DNA of 36,887 nt from Nitrososphaerota archaeon (GCA_005877205.1 VBPL01000005.1:1-36887); one strand, 5' to 3'. Shown: positions 15,898-25,405, counted from the first letter of the stretch. The notes: generated from the sequence alone by a model not told the origin. A program made the numbers and translations.

Positions 15898-18800
15898 ATG
15901 AAGACTTTGAAATTAATTTTTTCTGTCACCCTCGGCATCATATTGGTGCTTTCTCTTTTCGCACAAACAGATTTTACTGTTCCAGTTCAAGCAAGCCAAG
16001 ACCCACAATTGACAGCCGCACAGTTTGATACAACAACAAAGACGGCTTTACAAGATTTCAAGCAAGTCGGTACGGATTCAGCAACCAAAAAATTACAATC
16101 CGAAACAATTTCAGATACTGATAAATCAAAACTTGCAAAGCTTGCACTTCCGTTTATACAAAATATTGGACAAGTAAATTCACAAGTGAAATACTACGCA
16201 GAAACATTTGCAGGAACGGTCTTTGTCACAAGTCATGGGTTGAGGTATTCATTTATGCAACACGATTTCAAACCTAACAGTAATGTTGGCACCCGGATTA
16301 GTGGTATTGCCGTCGATGAGACATTCATCGGTTCATATGGGACCATAAATCCACGCGGTATTGACAAGAGCAGCTCACAAGTCAGCTATTTTGTCGGAAA
16401 CAAGGATTCATGGAAAAGTAATGCCCCTACATACAATACTCTAAGCCTCGGGTCGGTCTGGCCTCAAGTTGATATCACACTAAAAGCTTACGGCAAAAGT
16501 ACGGAGAAGATATTTACGATACACCCCGGTGGTAACGTAAATAGTATCAGAGTTGCATTAGATGGAATTAATTCTATTTCGGTAGACAAGGAAGGCAAGC
16601 TCTTGATTGGAACACAGCTTGGAACAGTATCCATGACAAGACCAGTTGCATACCAGGAGATAAACGGCATGCGACATGGAATCGAGGTATCATATGTCGT
16701 ATCTGGCAACTCGTATGGATTTACGGTAGGAAATTATGATAAACACTTTCCTCTCATCATAGATCCACTTTTAGCATCTAAAACTCTCGGCAGTGGCTAC
16801 GATACTGGCATGGCCCGTGACAGATCTGGCAATGTCTATATTACAGGTTTTACAGGGGCACCAAATTATCCAACCACTCCTGGCGCTTATCAGACAACCT
16901 TTGATTCTACTTGCAATTCTTGTTATCCAGATTCTCAGCGTAATGTTTCTAACTATTTTGTATCCAAGCTCGACCCATCTCTTTCTACACTTTTAGCATC
17001 TACATTCATTGGCACTACAGAGGATGACTGGAGCCCGGTGGCCATAGCCCTTGACAGCTCCGGTAATGTCTACATTACGGGTGTAAACCCAGCAAATTAC
17101 CCGTACACCTCTAATGCTTACCAGACTGCTAGGGGTCTCTCATTTGTATCCAAGCTCAACCCATCTCTTTCCTCACTTTTGGCATCCACGTTTATAGACA
17201 GTTTTAGTAGCAATGCCATAGCTCTTGATAGTTCTGGCAACGTCTACGTCGTTGGTACGGGTGTAAAAAAGTTCGATCCGTCCCTTTCCTCACTTTTAGC
17301 ATCCACATCTATTGGAGGTGGCAACGCCATTGCCCTTGATAGTTCTGGCAATATCTACACTACTGGCGGTGGTGTAGGCGTCTACAAGTACAACTCAACG
17401 CTTTCACTTTTAGCGTCCGCATCCCCCGGTGCTGGAACCGCTACTGCCATAGCCCTTGACAGCACAGGCAATGTCTACATTACAGGATATACATGGGCAT
17501 CAAATTACCCAACCACTACCGGTGCATATCAGAGAACATTTCGTGGTAGTGATTTTGGTAATCAAGGTGACGCATTTGTCACCGAGTTTGACTCCTCTCT
17601 TTCCACGCTTTTAGCATCTACATTTATTGGTGGTTCAAGTAATGACGATCCTTATGGCATTGCTCTTGACAGCTCTGGCAATGTCTACATTACAGGTCTT
17701 ACATTATCATCAAATTATCCGACCACTGCTTGCGCTTACAAGAGTACCTATGCTTTTGCTAATGGTGGAATATTTATCTCCAAGTTCGACCCGTCCCTTT
17801 CCTCACTTTTAGCATCAACATATCTTACCGATGGCACTGGATACGCTATTGCACTTGACAGCTCACGTGATGTCTACATTGGGGGCTCTTTCACTGTCTC
17901 TGTCTTTGAGATTACTGACGATCTTTCCGGAACGGCTTCCTGTAATTCTCCATCTACACCACAGCCTCCAACTGGACTGACTGCAACGACGGTATCATCA
18001 TCACAAATCAATCTATCCTGGACTGCCCCATCAAATAACGGTGGTTCTGCTATAACAGGATACAAGATAGAAAAGTCAACTGATGGCGGTACCACTTGGT
18101 CTACTATTGTATCCAATACTGGTTCAACTTCAACAACATATTCTGATACTGGACTTGCTGCTAGTACCACTTACGCTTATCGAGTATCAGCTATAAATTC
18201 AGTTGGAACAAGCGCTCCGTCTAATACTGCATCTGCTACAACAAATAGTGCAGCTACGATAATCAATTCAGACACAGACCAGACAACTCCTCTGGTAATA
18301 AATCAGGGAGATGTACTGCAAATCAACAGTGGCGCGACACTTACTATGGATAGTTCACTTGATAACAACGGAACAATTTACATTTTGTCAGGAGGTTCGC
18401 TTAAAATAGATCCGGGTTTTACAATGACAAACCATGTTGCTGGTCAAATAAATAACACTGGACTCATCATTACACCACCTTCCGATACCGGAAGATCAAC
18501 CATAACAAATGACGGAAAGCTAAATAATATGAATACTATCCAGATGCAAAGCACATCGTCCTTTACTAATTCCAACGGAGCTGAAATCAACAACTATCAA
18601 GGAGCATCACTAACTGGAGAGGGTGCCCATTTATTTAATGCTGGCAAATTAAACAACATGGGAAGCCTTGGCCTCTATGCTGGGGGTCTTACCAATTCCG
18701 GAGAATTCGATAATACCGGATCATGTAGTAATTGCGCCATCACTAACACTGCAACTGGCATAGTTAACAACAATGGGCAGTTATCCGGTGAATGTTGCAT

Positions 18801-21105
18801 TGATAATAGCGGGGTCGTTAATAATGAGGGTTTTATTAAAATGGTTGACGTAATAACAGTCAGATCAGGTGGCATCCTAAACAACGATAATGGAACCATT
18901 GTGGCCTTTGGTAATGATGCTGTCATCGATAACCATGGAGTGATCAACAACAATCAAGGTACCATCAATGACACACTTGGGGCATATTTTAGCAATAATG
19001 GTGGTTTGATGTCTAATTCTGGCATCATAAATAACATCAATGGTTCTCAAACCACCATATTTGATAACACTAACGGTACATTTAGGAACAATTGCGGCGG
19101 AGTATTCAACAATGAAGGTGTATTCAAAGGTAATCCAATTATCAATTCATGTTCACCCTTGCGAAGTACAAGCAGTAGTGTAATACCAAACCCGGCAACT
19201 GGAACTGTTGGTGTACCCAAGAACTTCAAGGCATCAGTTTATGACTCAAACGTTGGTACAAAGACTGCTCCAACAGGTACTATATCCTGGAGTGATAACG
19301 GTGCAGGTGGTACCTTTAGTGGTACAACATGCACACTGGCAGCAGCAACTCCTGATATCAGCCAGTGTATCGTATCATACACTCCAAAGACAGGACAAGT
19401 TAGTACGAGCGGAAACGTAATCTTTCAAGATGATTATTCAAGTAACGCAGGATGGACTCAGATAGGAACTTCAGTCACGGTAAATAGTCCATCCTTTCCT
19501 GGGGTGGTGAAATACAATGATGAAATAGGAGGTAGTGGTGTAGATCAAAACCGAGTTTACAAGCAATTGTCCACCACATTGCCATCACACGAATGGATTG
19601 CATATTTCGATTATGAATATACTGCATCATCACTTGCAAGAAGCTATATATTTGATCTTACCGCCACATCGGACGATCCATTTTCTCAATCACCCTCAAA
19701 TATGATAAGTGTTGAACATGGTGTTGATGTTGATAAATTGTTTGTGCAACGTGGTATTGGAGGTGCACTCTCTGCGGGAATTCCAATTGTATCAAATACA
19801 CAATATTATGTCAAACTAGAAAGAGTGCAAACCCAATTGATTTTAAGTGTGTTCTCTGATCCGGCTAGAACTATCAATGTTGCAGGTTCCCCGGTGACTT
19901 TGGATATTGCAGCAACTGACTATAACAATAATTTGAATTTCATACAGCATGACGGATGTACAGAGTGTGGACCTGGACGGACACTAACTGCAGAGATTGA
20001 CAATACATTAATCACTGCTGGTACAGGCCCCACTACAATTACTGCAACTTATTCAGGTGACACTACACACAGCACAAGCTCCGGCACATCAACATTAACA
20101 GTAAATCTCCGTACCACTACAACTACAATAATACCAAACCCAGCAAATGGTACCGTTGGAGTTGCAAAGAACTTCAAGGCATCAGTTTATGACTCAAATA
20201 CAGGTACAAAGACTGCTCCAACAGGTACCGTATCATGGGGTGATAACGGTGCAGGCGGTACCTTTGGTAGTTCGACATGCACACTGGCAACAGCAACTCC
20301 TGACATCAGCCAGTGTATAATATCATACACTCCATTAAAGACAGGTCCTGTAACAATAACTGCAACGTATCAAGGTGATGGTACCCATGGTACAAGCTCT
20401 GGCTCATCAGCTCTTACAGTATATCTCCATATCACCAGGACTACCGTAAAAACAGCCGAAACAAACCCAGCAAATGGAACTGCTGGAAAACCCAAACCCT
20501 TCACTGTAATAGTTACTGACACAAGCGGCAGCGGAAGAACTGCTCCAACAGGTACCGTATCATGGAGTGATAACGGTGCAGGTGGTACCTTTAGTGGTAC
20601 AACATGCACACTTGGACCAACAGGCGGTGGCGATTCAAGTACATGTATCGTATCATACACTCCATTAAAGATAGGGTCTGTTACAATAACTGCAACGTAT
20701 CCAGGTGATGGTACCCATGGCACAAGCTCTGGCTCGTCAGCTCTAACAGTATCTACTGATACTACAACTACTACCGTTACGCCAAAGCCAGCGACAACAA
20801 GTAATAGCAAAGATTCTGTAACATTTCATGTAACAGTTGTCGATTCAAGTCCTGGCCCCCAGAGTATTCCAACTGGACTGGTCATATGGAAGAGTAGTGA
20901 CTTGTCTGTACCCTTTGGTCCAGATTCATGCACATTGACATCTGTAGCTGGTTCCACTAACACAAGCACATGTGATATCGTATATTTCTACGGTGCACTG
21001 GATACGTGTGTCGAATTTTCAGACTCGATAACTGGAACTTATCGTGGTGACAGTACTCATGCCAGAAGCTCTGATACAACAACACTGTCAGTAACGTGCC
21101 CCTAG
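15898..21105 (+). CDS. Giant secreted multidomain surface protein (DUF7948-like, SBBP repeats, FN3, Ig-like repeats)
   Basis: A 1735-residue protein. Residues 1-32 are a signal peptide (hydrophobic IFSVTLGIILVLSLF, cleavage near VQA). Residues about 75-290 resemble the DUF7948 domain that precedes SBBP beta-propellers (FIQNIGQVNSQVKYYA). Residues about 295-680 hold SBBP repeats (IALDSSGNVYITG and variants). An FN3 module follows at about 686-782. Residues about 785-1085 are Asn/Gly-rich with repeated NNGTI/NSGxxNN units, perhaps a beta-helix. Four Ig-like repeats of about 100 residues run from about 1092 to the end. The first is split by a 211-residue lectin-like module (about 1167-1377). No C-terminal membrane anchor or sorting motif is seen. 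It is probably an adhesin or cell-surface matrix protein. Its DNA repeats suggest growth by module duplication. Confidence 0.88.
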   Translation: MKTLKLIFSVTLGIILVLSLFAQTDFTVPVQASQDPQLTAAQFDTTTKTALQDFKQVGTDSATKKLQSETISDTDKSKLAKLALPFIQNIGQVNSQVKYYAETFAGTVFVTSHGLRYSFMQHDFKPNSNVGTRISGIAVDETFIGSYGTINPRGIDKSSSQVSYFVGNKDSWKSNAPTYNTLSLGSVWPQVDITLKAYGKSTEKIFTIHPGGNVNSIRVALDGINSISVDKEGKLLIGTQLGTVSMTRPVAYQEINGMRHGIEVSYVVSGNSYGFTVGNYDKHFPLIIDPLLASKTLGSGYDTGMARDRSGNVYITGFTGAPNYPTTPGAYQTTFDSTCNSCYPDSQRNVSNYFVSKLDPSLSTLLASTFIGTTEDDWSPVAIALDSSGNVYITGVNPANYPYTSNAYQTARGLSFVSKLNPSLSSLLASTFIDSFSSNAIALDSSGNVYVVGTGVKKFDPSLSSLLASTSIGGGNAIALDSSGNIYTTGGGVGVYKYNSTLSLLASASPGAGTATAIALDSTGNVYITGYTWASNYPTTTGAYQRTFRGSDFGNQGDAFVTEFDSSLSTLLASTFIGGSSNDDPYGIALDSSGNVYITGLTLSSNYPTTACAYKSTYAFANGGIFISKFDPSLSSLLASTYLTDGTGYAIALDSSRDVYIGGSFTVSVFEITDDLSGTASCNSPSTPQPPTGLTATTVSSSQINLSWTAPSNNGGSAITGYKIEKSTDGGTTWSTIVSNTGSTSTTYSDTGLAASTTYAYRVSAINSVGTSAPSNTASATTNSAATIINSDTDQTTPLVINQGDVLQINSGATLTMDSSLDNNGTIYILSGGSLKIDPGFTMTNHVAGQINNTGLIITPPSDTGRSTITNDGKLNNMNTIQMQSTSSFTNSNGAEINNYQGASLTGEGAHLFNAGKLNNMGSLGLYAGGLTNSGEFDNTGSCSNCAITNTATGIVNNNGQLSGECCIDNSGVVNNEGFIKMVDVITVRSGGILNNDNGTIVAFGNDAVIDNHGVINNNQGTINDTLGAYFSNNGGLMSNSGIINNINGSQTTIFDNTNGTFRNNCGGVFNNEGVFKGNPIINSCSPLRSTSSSVIPNPATGTVGVPKNFKASVYDSNVGTKTAPTGTISWSDNGAGGTFSGTTCTLAAATPDISQCIVSYTPKTGQVSTSGNVIFQDDYSSNAGWTQIGTSVTVNSPSFPGVVKYNDEIGGSGVDQNRVYKQLSTTLPSHEWIAYFDYEYTASSLARSYIFDLTATSDDPFSQSPSNMISVEHGVDVDKLFVQRGIGGALSAGIPIVSNTQYYVKLERVQTQLILSVFSDPARTINVAGSPVTLDIAATDYNNNLNFIQHDGCTECGPGRTLTAEIDNTLITAGTGPTTITATYSGDTTHSTSSGTSTLTVNLRTTTTTIIPNPANGTVGVAKNFKASVYDSNTGTKTAPTGTVSWGDNGAGGTFGSSTCTLATATPDISQCIISYTPLKTGPVTITATYQGDGTHGTSSGSSALTVYLHITRTTVKTAETNPANGTAGKPKPFTVIVTDTSGSGRTAPTGTVSWSDNGAGGTFSGTTCTLGPTGGGDSSTCIVSYTPLKIGSVTITATYPGDGTHGTSSGSSALTVSTDTTTTTVTPKPATTSNSKDSVTFHVTVVDSSPGPQSIPTGLVIWKSSDLSVPFGPDSCTLTSVAGSTNTSTCDIVYFYGALDTCVEFSDSITGTYRGDSTHARSSDTTTLSVTCP
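17951..18245 (+). repeat. FN3 module related to the FN3 units at 3-545
   Basis: The first half is closest to the unit at 251-545 (SSSQINLSWTAP, ITGYKIE, TWSTIVSNTGST), and the second half to the unit at 3-235 (TTYSDTGLAAST, YAYRVSAINSVGTS, ATTNxAAT). It looks chimeric. Confidence 0.7.
19171..20105 (+). repeat. Ig-like repeat 1, interrupted by a lectin-like module
   Basis: Ig-like halves are at 19171-19394 and 20028-20105. The intervening 19395-20027 (633 bases, 211 codons) encodes a concanavalin/LamG-like module. The pentamer ACAGG is present at both edges (19390-19394 and 20023-20027). Removing 633 bases restores KTGPTTITATY, matching KTGPVTITATY of repeat 2. Confidence 0.7.
20110..20433 (+). 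repeat. Ig-like repeat 2
   Basis: The unit is bounded by TTTTIIPNPANGTVGV at the start and GSSALTV at the end. Long nucleotide stretches are shared with repeats 1 and 3, for example around the segment encoding DNGAGGTF. Confidence 0.75.
20434..20757 (+). repeat. Ig-like repeat 3
   Basis: Shares GTVSWSDNGAGGTFSGTTCT and VTITATYPGDGTHGTSSGSS with repeats 1 and 2. A fourth, more diverged unit follows to the end of the gene (20758-21105). Confidence 0.75.
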
Positions 21106-21571
21106 CCTTTAACACACAAAATTAGCTTAAACTTTCATTACGGATTCCATATGGTTTTAGCATGTACTTTAGTTTAGTCAAATGTAATAATGTTATCTTG
21201 AGCCAAGTGTAAGAGAGTCCCTAGATTTGAACAGACAAAAGTCTATTGCGTAATCCTATACCAAATTACGAAAAGATTCACATTTCATTGAATTATTTTA
21301 ACAAGAATTAGACATAGGCCAGCTTTTATGCGATCTTTTTCACCGCATACGCTTGTATTTCCACTGTCCTTACATCTATTCTTATTTTTCTAACAGCGGA
21401 GGGGATTGGTACAAAGGATAAGCAGATCATCTTCTGGTGTTCTTTTTATTCTGCGCGCCAGTTAATGGCTAATATTTTACAAATGGACAATATGGACAAT
21501 TTTACAACATGCAACAATGTAAACTCGCTCTTTATTTAGAAAGATGGAGAAGACTTTGTGGAGGGTATAGT
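21106..21571. other. Intergenic region after the giant gene
   Basis: A/T-rich, without a gene I can support. One short inverted repeat, TATGCG at 21327-21332 and CGCATA at 21344-21349 around an A/T-rich 11-base loop, could be a weak hairpin or operator. There is a tandem ATGGACAAT duplication near 21484-21501. Confidence 0.4.
21560..21565 (+). promoter_or_regulatory. Ribosome binding site deciding the start at 21572
   Basis: GGAGGG lies six bases before the ATG at 21572. This supports that start over an in-frame ATG at 21509. Confidence 0.6.
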
Positions 21572-21844
21572 ATGACAGCTATTGAAAATGATCGATCAGA
21601 GGCTGAGGTAGATAAGAGACCGCACTTGAGTAAAATCAGCGTTGAGGATGCAAATGATATCGCATCAAAGTTTTTTCGACAAAATTTTAATTTTGTCAAT
21701 ATAAAAAGCACAAATCTTCTAAAAGGAATTTGGCTTGTACAAGTAGTTACGTCCTCATTAGGTACTCTGGCAACTCATGTACTCTCAATTGATTCTCAAA
21801 CTGGGAAAATATTAACAACTGCGCAAATAGCGGAAAAAGAATAG
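21572..21844 (+). CDS. Small PepSY-like hypothetical protein
   Basis: A 90-residue protein using the ATG behind a clear Shine-Dalgarno site (the upstream ATG at 21509 would add 21 residues rich in Arg and Cys with no support). The core SVEDANDIASKFFRQNFNFV, followed by GIWLVQVVTSSLGTLATHVL and SIDSQTGKIL, has the alternating pattern of PepSY/propeptide-type domains (helix, then strands ending IDxxTGKIL). There is no signal peptide, so it would be cytoplasmic. Related short proteins are common in thaumarchaeal genomes. The function is unknown. Confidence 0.6.
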   Translation: MTAIENDRSEAEVDKRPHLSKISVEDANDIASKFFRQNFNFVNIKSTNLLKGIWLVQVVTSSLGTLATHVLSIDSQTGKILTTAQIAEKE

Positions 21845-21875
21845 TACCGCAAGTAAAAAATTCTAGAAAAATATC

Positions 21876-22394
21876 TTAATCGTGGGAAATCGTAAAACTC
21901 ATGTAATCACCGTTACCAACAAAATCCGTAAATCGCGTGGTGGTATCTTTGAATATTTTCTCAAAGACCATTTTAGTTATACTAGTCCAAGTCTTGCCCA
22001 ATTCGTGAAAAAGAGTATATCTTACAGACCCGCCTTCCAAGTCTTTTTCAGTAAATGGTATGTCCTGAATCAAGCAATTGGATTCTATAGTCTGCATCAC
22101 GGCTTGTACATCAAACTCGCCTTGTGAATACCTAATTTGTTTTTTCAAGTCTTTTGCGATAACATCACCAAGTTTTTCAATGCACTTGGAGTCGACGTTT
22201 TTAATCAGCTCTGTCATCAATTCCCTGCTAGACCAAACATAATGTAGCCTTTCCAAATGTCGATAACTTCCATTATAGTTAGTTAAGATACTACAAACAT
22301 GATTGCTAAGGGTAATTCTTCTTTTCCTTGAATCTCTACCTAATTCGTCTATGATTTCGTCATCTAGTCTAAAGCCCTTTACCGTACTTGTCAC
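21876..22394 (-). CDS. Hypothetical protein with N-terminal ribbon-helix-helix-like segment
   Basis: A 172-residue protein starting with GTG at 22394. Residues about 5-40 (VKGFRLDDEIIDELGRDSRK followed by RRITLSNHVCSIL) resemble a ribbon-helix-helix DNA-binding fold. The rest is a mixed alpha/beta domain with YTLFHELGKTWTSITKMVFE, which I do not recognise; a sensory or dimerisation part is plausible. A TATA-like AAATATAG at 22421-22428 on the opposite strand lies about 30 nt upstream of the GTG. The layout suggests a transcription factor, unproven. It is convergent with the small gene before it (31 bases apart). Confidence 0.65.
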   Translation of the reverse strand: MTSTVKGFRLDDEIIDELGRDSRKRRITLSNHVCSILTNYNGSYRHLERLHYVWSSRELMTELIKNVDSKCIEKLGDVIAKDLKKQIRYSQGEFDVQAVMQTIESNCLIQDIPFTEKDLEGGSVRYTLFHELGKTWTSITKMVFEKIFKDTTTRFTDFVGNGDYMSFTISHD

Positions 22395-22726
22395 AAAAGG
22401 CTTTCCAGTGAAGAACCTGGAAATATAGCTTTTGGCAAATAGATCACATGTTTGTATACGTCATCCTTCTACTTAAGGAATCATGTGTAACTTTTGAATC
22501 AATATGTTCAATTATTCAGGATCAGAATCTGTGTAGTCCCATACAAGACTATGCACTTCTTTAGTTGGTTAAAAGAAATTTTTTTTCTTTGTATATAAAC
22601 TCGTTAGCAAAAATACAAGCATAGAAGGCTTACGAAGAAATGCTACACGCAAGTTTACAATATCATGCACTTGGCTGAAGCAAAATTAGCATAATGATTT
22701 TGCTGAGTTTGAATTAGTTTAAACCA
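22395..22726. other. Intergenic region with a DM13-tail repeat
   Basis: A plus-strand TATA-like GTATATAAA is at 22591-22599 with no convincing gene behind it. Repeat copy C lies at 22653-22694. Nothing else is recognised. Confidence 0.4.
22653..22694 (+). repeat. Diverged copy C of the DM13-tail repeat
   Basis: Matches 15627-15668 at 36 of 42 bases. In frame it reads VYNIMHLAEAKLA-stop against VYKFIHLAEAKLS-stop, so both are relics of related gene ends. It sits 33 bases past the end of ppdK, on the opposite strand. Confidence 0.7.
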
Positions 22727-25405
22727 TTATTTTCGTCGACTAGATTTTGCCCTAGTCTTCATTTGTTTTTCTATTGCTACCTGCGCTGCAGCTAATATAG
22801 CTATGGGTACTCTATGAGAAGAAGCGCTAACATAGGTTAGTCCAGCTTTGTGGCAGAATTTTACTGATAGCGGATCTCCTCCATGTTCTCCACATATTCC
22901 AATCTCAAGATTTGGTTTAACACTTCGGCCTTTTGATATTGCTATCTGCATTAAACTTCCAACGCCATTGACGTCAAGCGATTCAAATGGATTTTCTTTC
23001 ATTATTTCTCTTTCAATATACTCTGGAAGAAACTTGCCTTCCGCATCTTCCCTACTAAAGCTAAATACCGCCTGTGTTAGGTCATTTGTTCCGAAACTGA
23101 AGAACTCGGTTATCTTGGCTATTTCATCAGACGTAAGACAGGCACGGACTACCTCTAACATGGTACCAAAATTAACTTTCAATCTTATGCCAAATTTTGC
23201 TTCCACGTCTGATTTTATCCTCTGATAAATTTTTTTGATATAGTCTAGTTCATTTACGCCACCAACCTGAGGTATCATTATCTGAGGATGGATGTAGACT
23301 TTGTCTCTTATCGATTCGGCGGCTGCCTCACATATTGCTCTAATTTGCATTTCATAAATCTCTGGATATGTGATGCCAAGTCTTACTCCTCTATGTCCCA
23401 TCATGGGATTAATTTCAGCTAGTTCCTTTGCTCTTTCAAAGAATGCTCGTGTTGTTGAAAGCTCGTCTGACGAATCTTTGCTCTCAAGTGAATGAATTTT
23501 GTTTATGAGTTCTTCAACATTTGGAAGAAATTCATGTAGTGGTGGGTCAAGCAATCTGATTGTAACGTGGTATCCTTCCATTATCTTGAGTATTTCTTTG
23601 AAATCTTCTTTTTGTCCCAGGCTTAATTTTTCTAAAGCTTTTTTTCTTTCTTCAACAGTTTTTGCCATTATCATTTCAACAAAGACTGGCAATCTGTCAC
23701 GCGCGTTGAACATTCGCTCCGTTCTGCACAAGCCAATTCCTTCTGCGCCATAGGTGCGTGCTAATTTCGCTGATTGAGGAGTGTCAGCGTTTGCTCTTAT
23801 TCCAAGCTTTTTGAGTTTCTGAGCCCAACCAAGTATTGTTCTAAAATCCTCCGTTAATTTCGGCTCAACAGTTGGTACCTCTCCTAGGTAGACTTTTCCA
23901 TTGCCTCCATCAATTGTTATTACCTCTCCTTCAAAAACAGCTCTGCTGTCCACAAAAAGTTTTTTTTCTGAATAATCTATTTTCATATCATTACATCCAA
24001 CTATGCACGGTTTTCCCATTCCTCTTGCAACCACTGCCGCATGTGACGTCTTACCTCCTCTACTTGTTAGAATTCCAACTGAAGCAAAAAATGCCGGAAC
24101 GTCCTCAGGTTTTGTTTCTTCTCTTACAAGAATAACTTTCACACCATCCTCGCCCATTTGAACTGCCTTCTTGACGTCAAAGATTGCTATGCCAGTAGCG
24201 GCCCCTGGTGATGCGGGTATACCCTTTGTTAAAGGATTGAATTTTTTTGATGCTTCACTGTCGATTGTCTTATGGAGCAACTGATCAAGATCTTCAGGGT
24301 TGAGGCGTAAAATTGCTCTGTCCTTTGTTATGAGTCTCTCCTTGAACATATCTACAGATGTTTTTATCATTCCAGCCGTGTTCATCTTTGCCGCTCGGGT
24401 CTGAAGAAGGTAAAATCTACCCTTTTCTACTGTAAATTCTATATCCTGAGGCTCCTTGAAATGCCTTTCAAGCTTTTCGCACGTCTTCAATAATTGTTGA
24501 TAAGTGGACGGTAATTCTTTTGTCATCTCGTCTATTGATTGTGGAGTTCTTATGCCAGCCACGACGTCTTCTCCTTGGGCATTTACGAGGTATTCCCCAA
24601 AGATTTTTTTTGTACCATCGGAGGGATTTCGTGTAAAGACTACTCCAGTAGCACTGTCATTGCCCATATTGCCAAAAATCATTGCGACAACATTTACTGC
24701 AGTACCATTTGCAATCTCTTTTGTGATCTTGTATTTTTCTCTGTATACTACCGCTCTTTCACCCAACCAACTTTTAAAAACTGCATCAATTGCAAGCTCA
24801 AGCTGCTTGTACGGGTCTTCTGGGAAGGGTGTGCCGGTGTGTAGTTGACAGATTGATTTGTATTCTGATACTACTTTTCTTAACGATTGTTCATTTAGTT
24901 CATAGTCTTGCTGCACATTCTGTTGTTTTTTGGCATTTTGTAAGACCTCATCAAATAGCTTGTCATCTATGCCAAATACTACCTTTCCAAACAATTGAAT
25001 GAACCTGCGATAAGAATCCCACGCAAATCTGGCGCTCTGACTGGTATTTGCAAGTCCCATTACGGTTTGATCATTTAGTCCCAAGTTGAGAATTGTGTCC
25101 ATCATGCCAGGCATCGATATTGCAGCACCTGATCTGACTGAAACTAGGAGGGGGTTTTGTAATGAACCAAACTTCTTGCCGGTTCTTGCCTCAATTTTCT
25201 GAATGCTTTTCTTTACTTTTGGCATTAACGTTCGTGGTAATTTTTTGTTATTATCATAATACTTGGTACAGACTTCAGTCGTAATTGTAAATCCAGGAGG
25301 CACAGGAAGCCCCAATCTTGTCATTTCGATGAGGCCAGCTCCTTTTCCCCCAAAAAGTTTTTTGTTCTTGCCGTTACCCTCATCAAAAAAATAAATTGGC
25401 TTCAT
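22727..25405 (-). CDS. ppdK: Pyruvate, phosphate dikinase
   Basis: Interconverts pyruvate, ATP and phosphate with phosphoenolpyruvate, AMP and diphosphate. In autotrophic thaumarchaea it feeds gluconeogenesis from the 3HP/4HB cycle. The protein is 892 residues, full length for the family. The N-terminal nucleotide domain has LFGGKGAGL and RSGAAISMPGMMDT. The swinging domain carries the catalytic histidine in GGKTSHAAVVARG (H455). The PEP-binding barrel has GIGLCRTERMF, GHRGVRLG, and GEHGGDP with the catalytic Cys in a segment ending SSHRVPIAILAAAQ. It follows tpiA by 26 bases and is the last gene of a minus-strand unit beginning at sucC. Confidence 0.96.
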   Translation of the reverse strand: MKPIYFFDEGNGKNKKLFGGKGAGLIEMTRLGLPVPPGFTITTEVCTKYYDNNKKLPRTLMPKVKKSIQKIEARTGKKFGSLQNPLLVSVRSGAAISMPGMMDTILNLGLNDQTVMGLANTSQSARFAWDSYRRFIQLFGKVVFGIDDKLFDEVLQNAKKQQNVQQDYELNEQSLRKVVSEYKSICQLHTGTPFPEDPYKQLELAIDAVFKSWLGERAVVYREKYKITKEIANGTAVNVVAMIFGNMGNDSATGVVFTRNPSDGTKKIFGEYLVNAQGEDVVAGIRTPQSIDEMTKELPSTYQQLLKTCEKLERHFKEPQDIEFTVEKGRFYLLQTRAAKMNTAGMIKTSVDMFKERLITKDRAILRLNPEDLDQLLHKTIDSEASKKFNPLTKGIPASPGAATGIAIFDVKKAVQMGEDGVKVILVREETKPEDVPAFFASVGILTSRGGKTSHAAVVARGMGKPCIVGCNDMKIDYSEKKLFVDSRAVFEGEVITIDGGNGKVYLGEVPTVEPKLTEDFRTILGWAQKLKKLGIRANADTPQSAKLARTYGAEGIGLCRTERMFNARDRLPVFVEMIMAKTVEERKKALEKLSLGQKEDFKEILKIMEGYHVTIRLLDPPLHEFLPNVEELINKIHSLESKDSSDELSTTRAFFERAKELAEINPMMGHRGVRLGITYPEIYEMQIRAICEAAAESIRDKVYIHPQIMIPQVGGVNELDYIKKIYQRIKSDVEAKFGIRLKVNFGTMLEVVRACLTSDEIAKITEFFSFGTNDLTQAVFSFSREDAEGKFLPEYIEREIMKENPFESLDVNGVGSLMQIAISKGRSVKPNLEIGICGEHGGDPLSVKFCHKAGLTYVSASSHRVPIAILAAAQVAIEKQMKTRAKSSRRK

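Noticed and set aside
17874-18170. Minus-strand frame over the FN3 module, like one at 173-448
   Set aside because: Both are antisense to FN3 modules and resemble each other only because the FN3 DNA is repeated.
19171-20757. Regular repeats considered as CRISPR or satellite DNA
   Set aside because: Units are about 300 bases, encode Ig folds in frame and lack unique spacers; no CRISPR array seen in the window.
20370-20810. 146-residue minus-strand frame with repeated VPEL-like segments
   Set aside because: It is the antisense shadow of Ig-like repeats in the giant protein; its repetitiveness comes from those DNA repeats.
24504-24848. Plus-strand frames of about 100 residues across ppdK
   Set aside because: Antisense to a fully conserved dikinase; no start signals.
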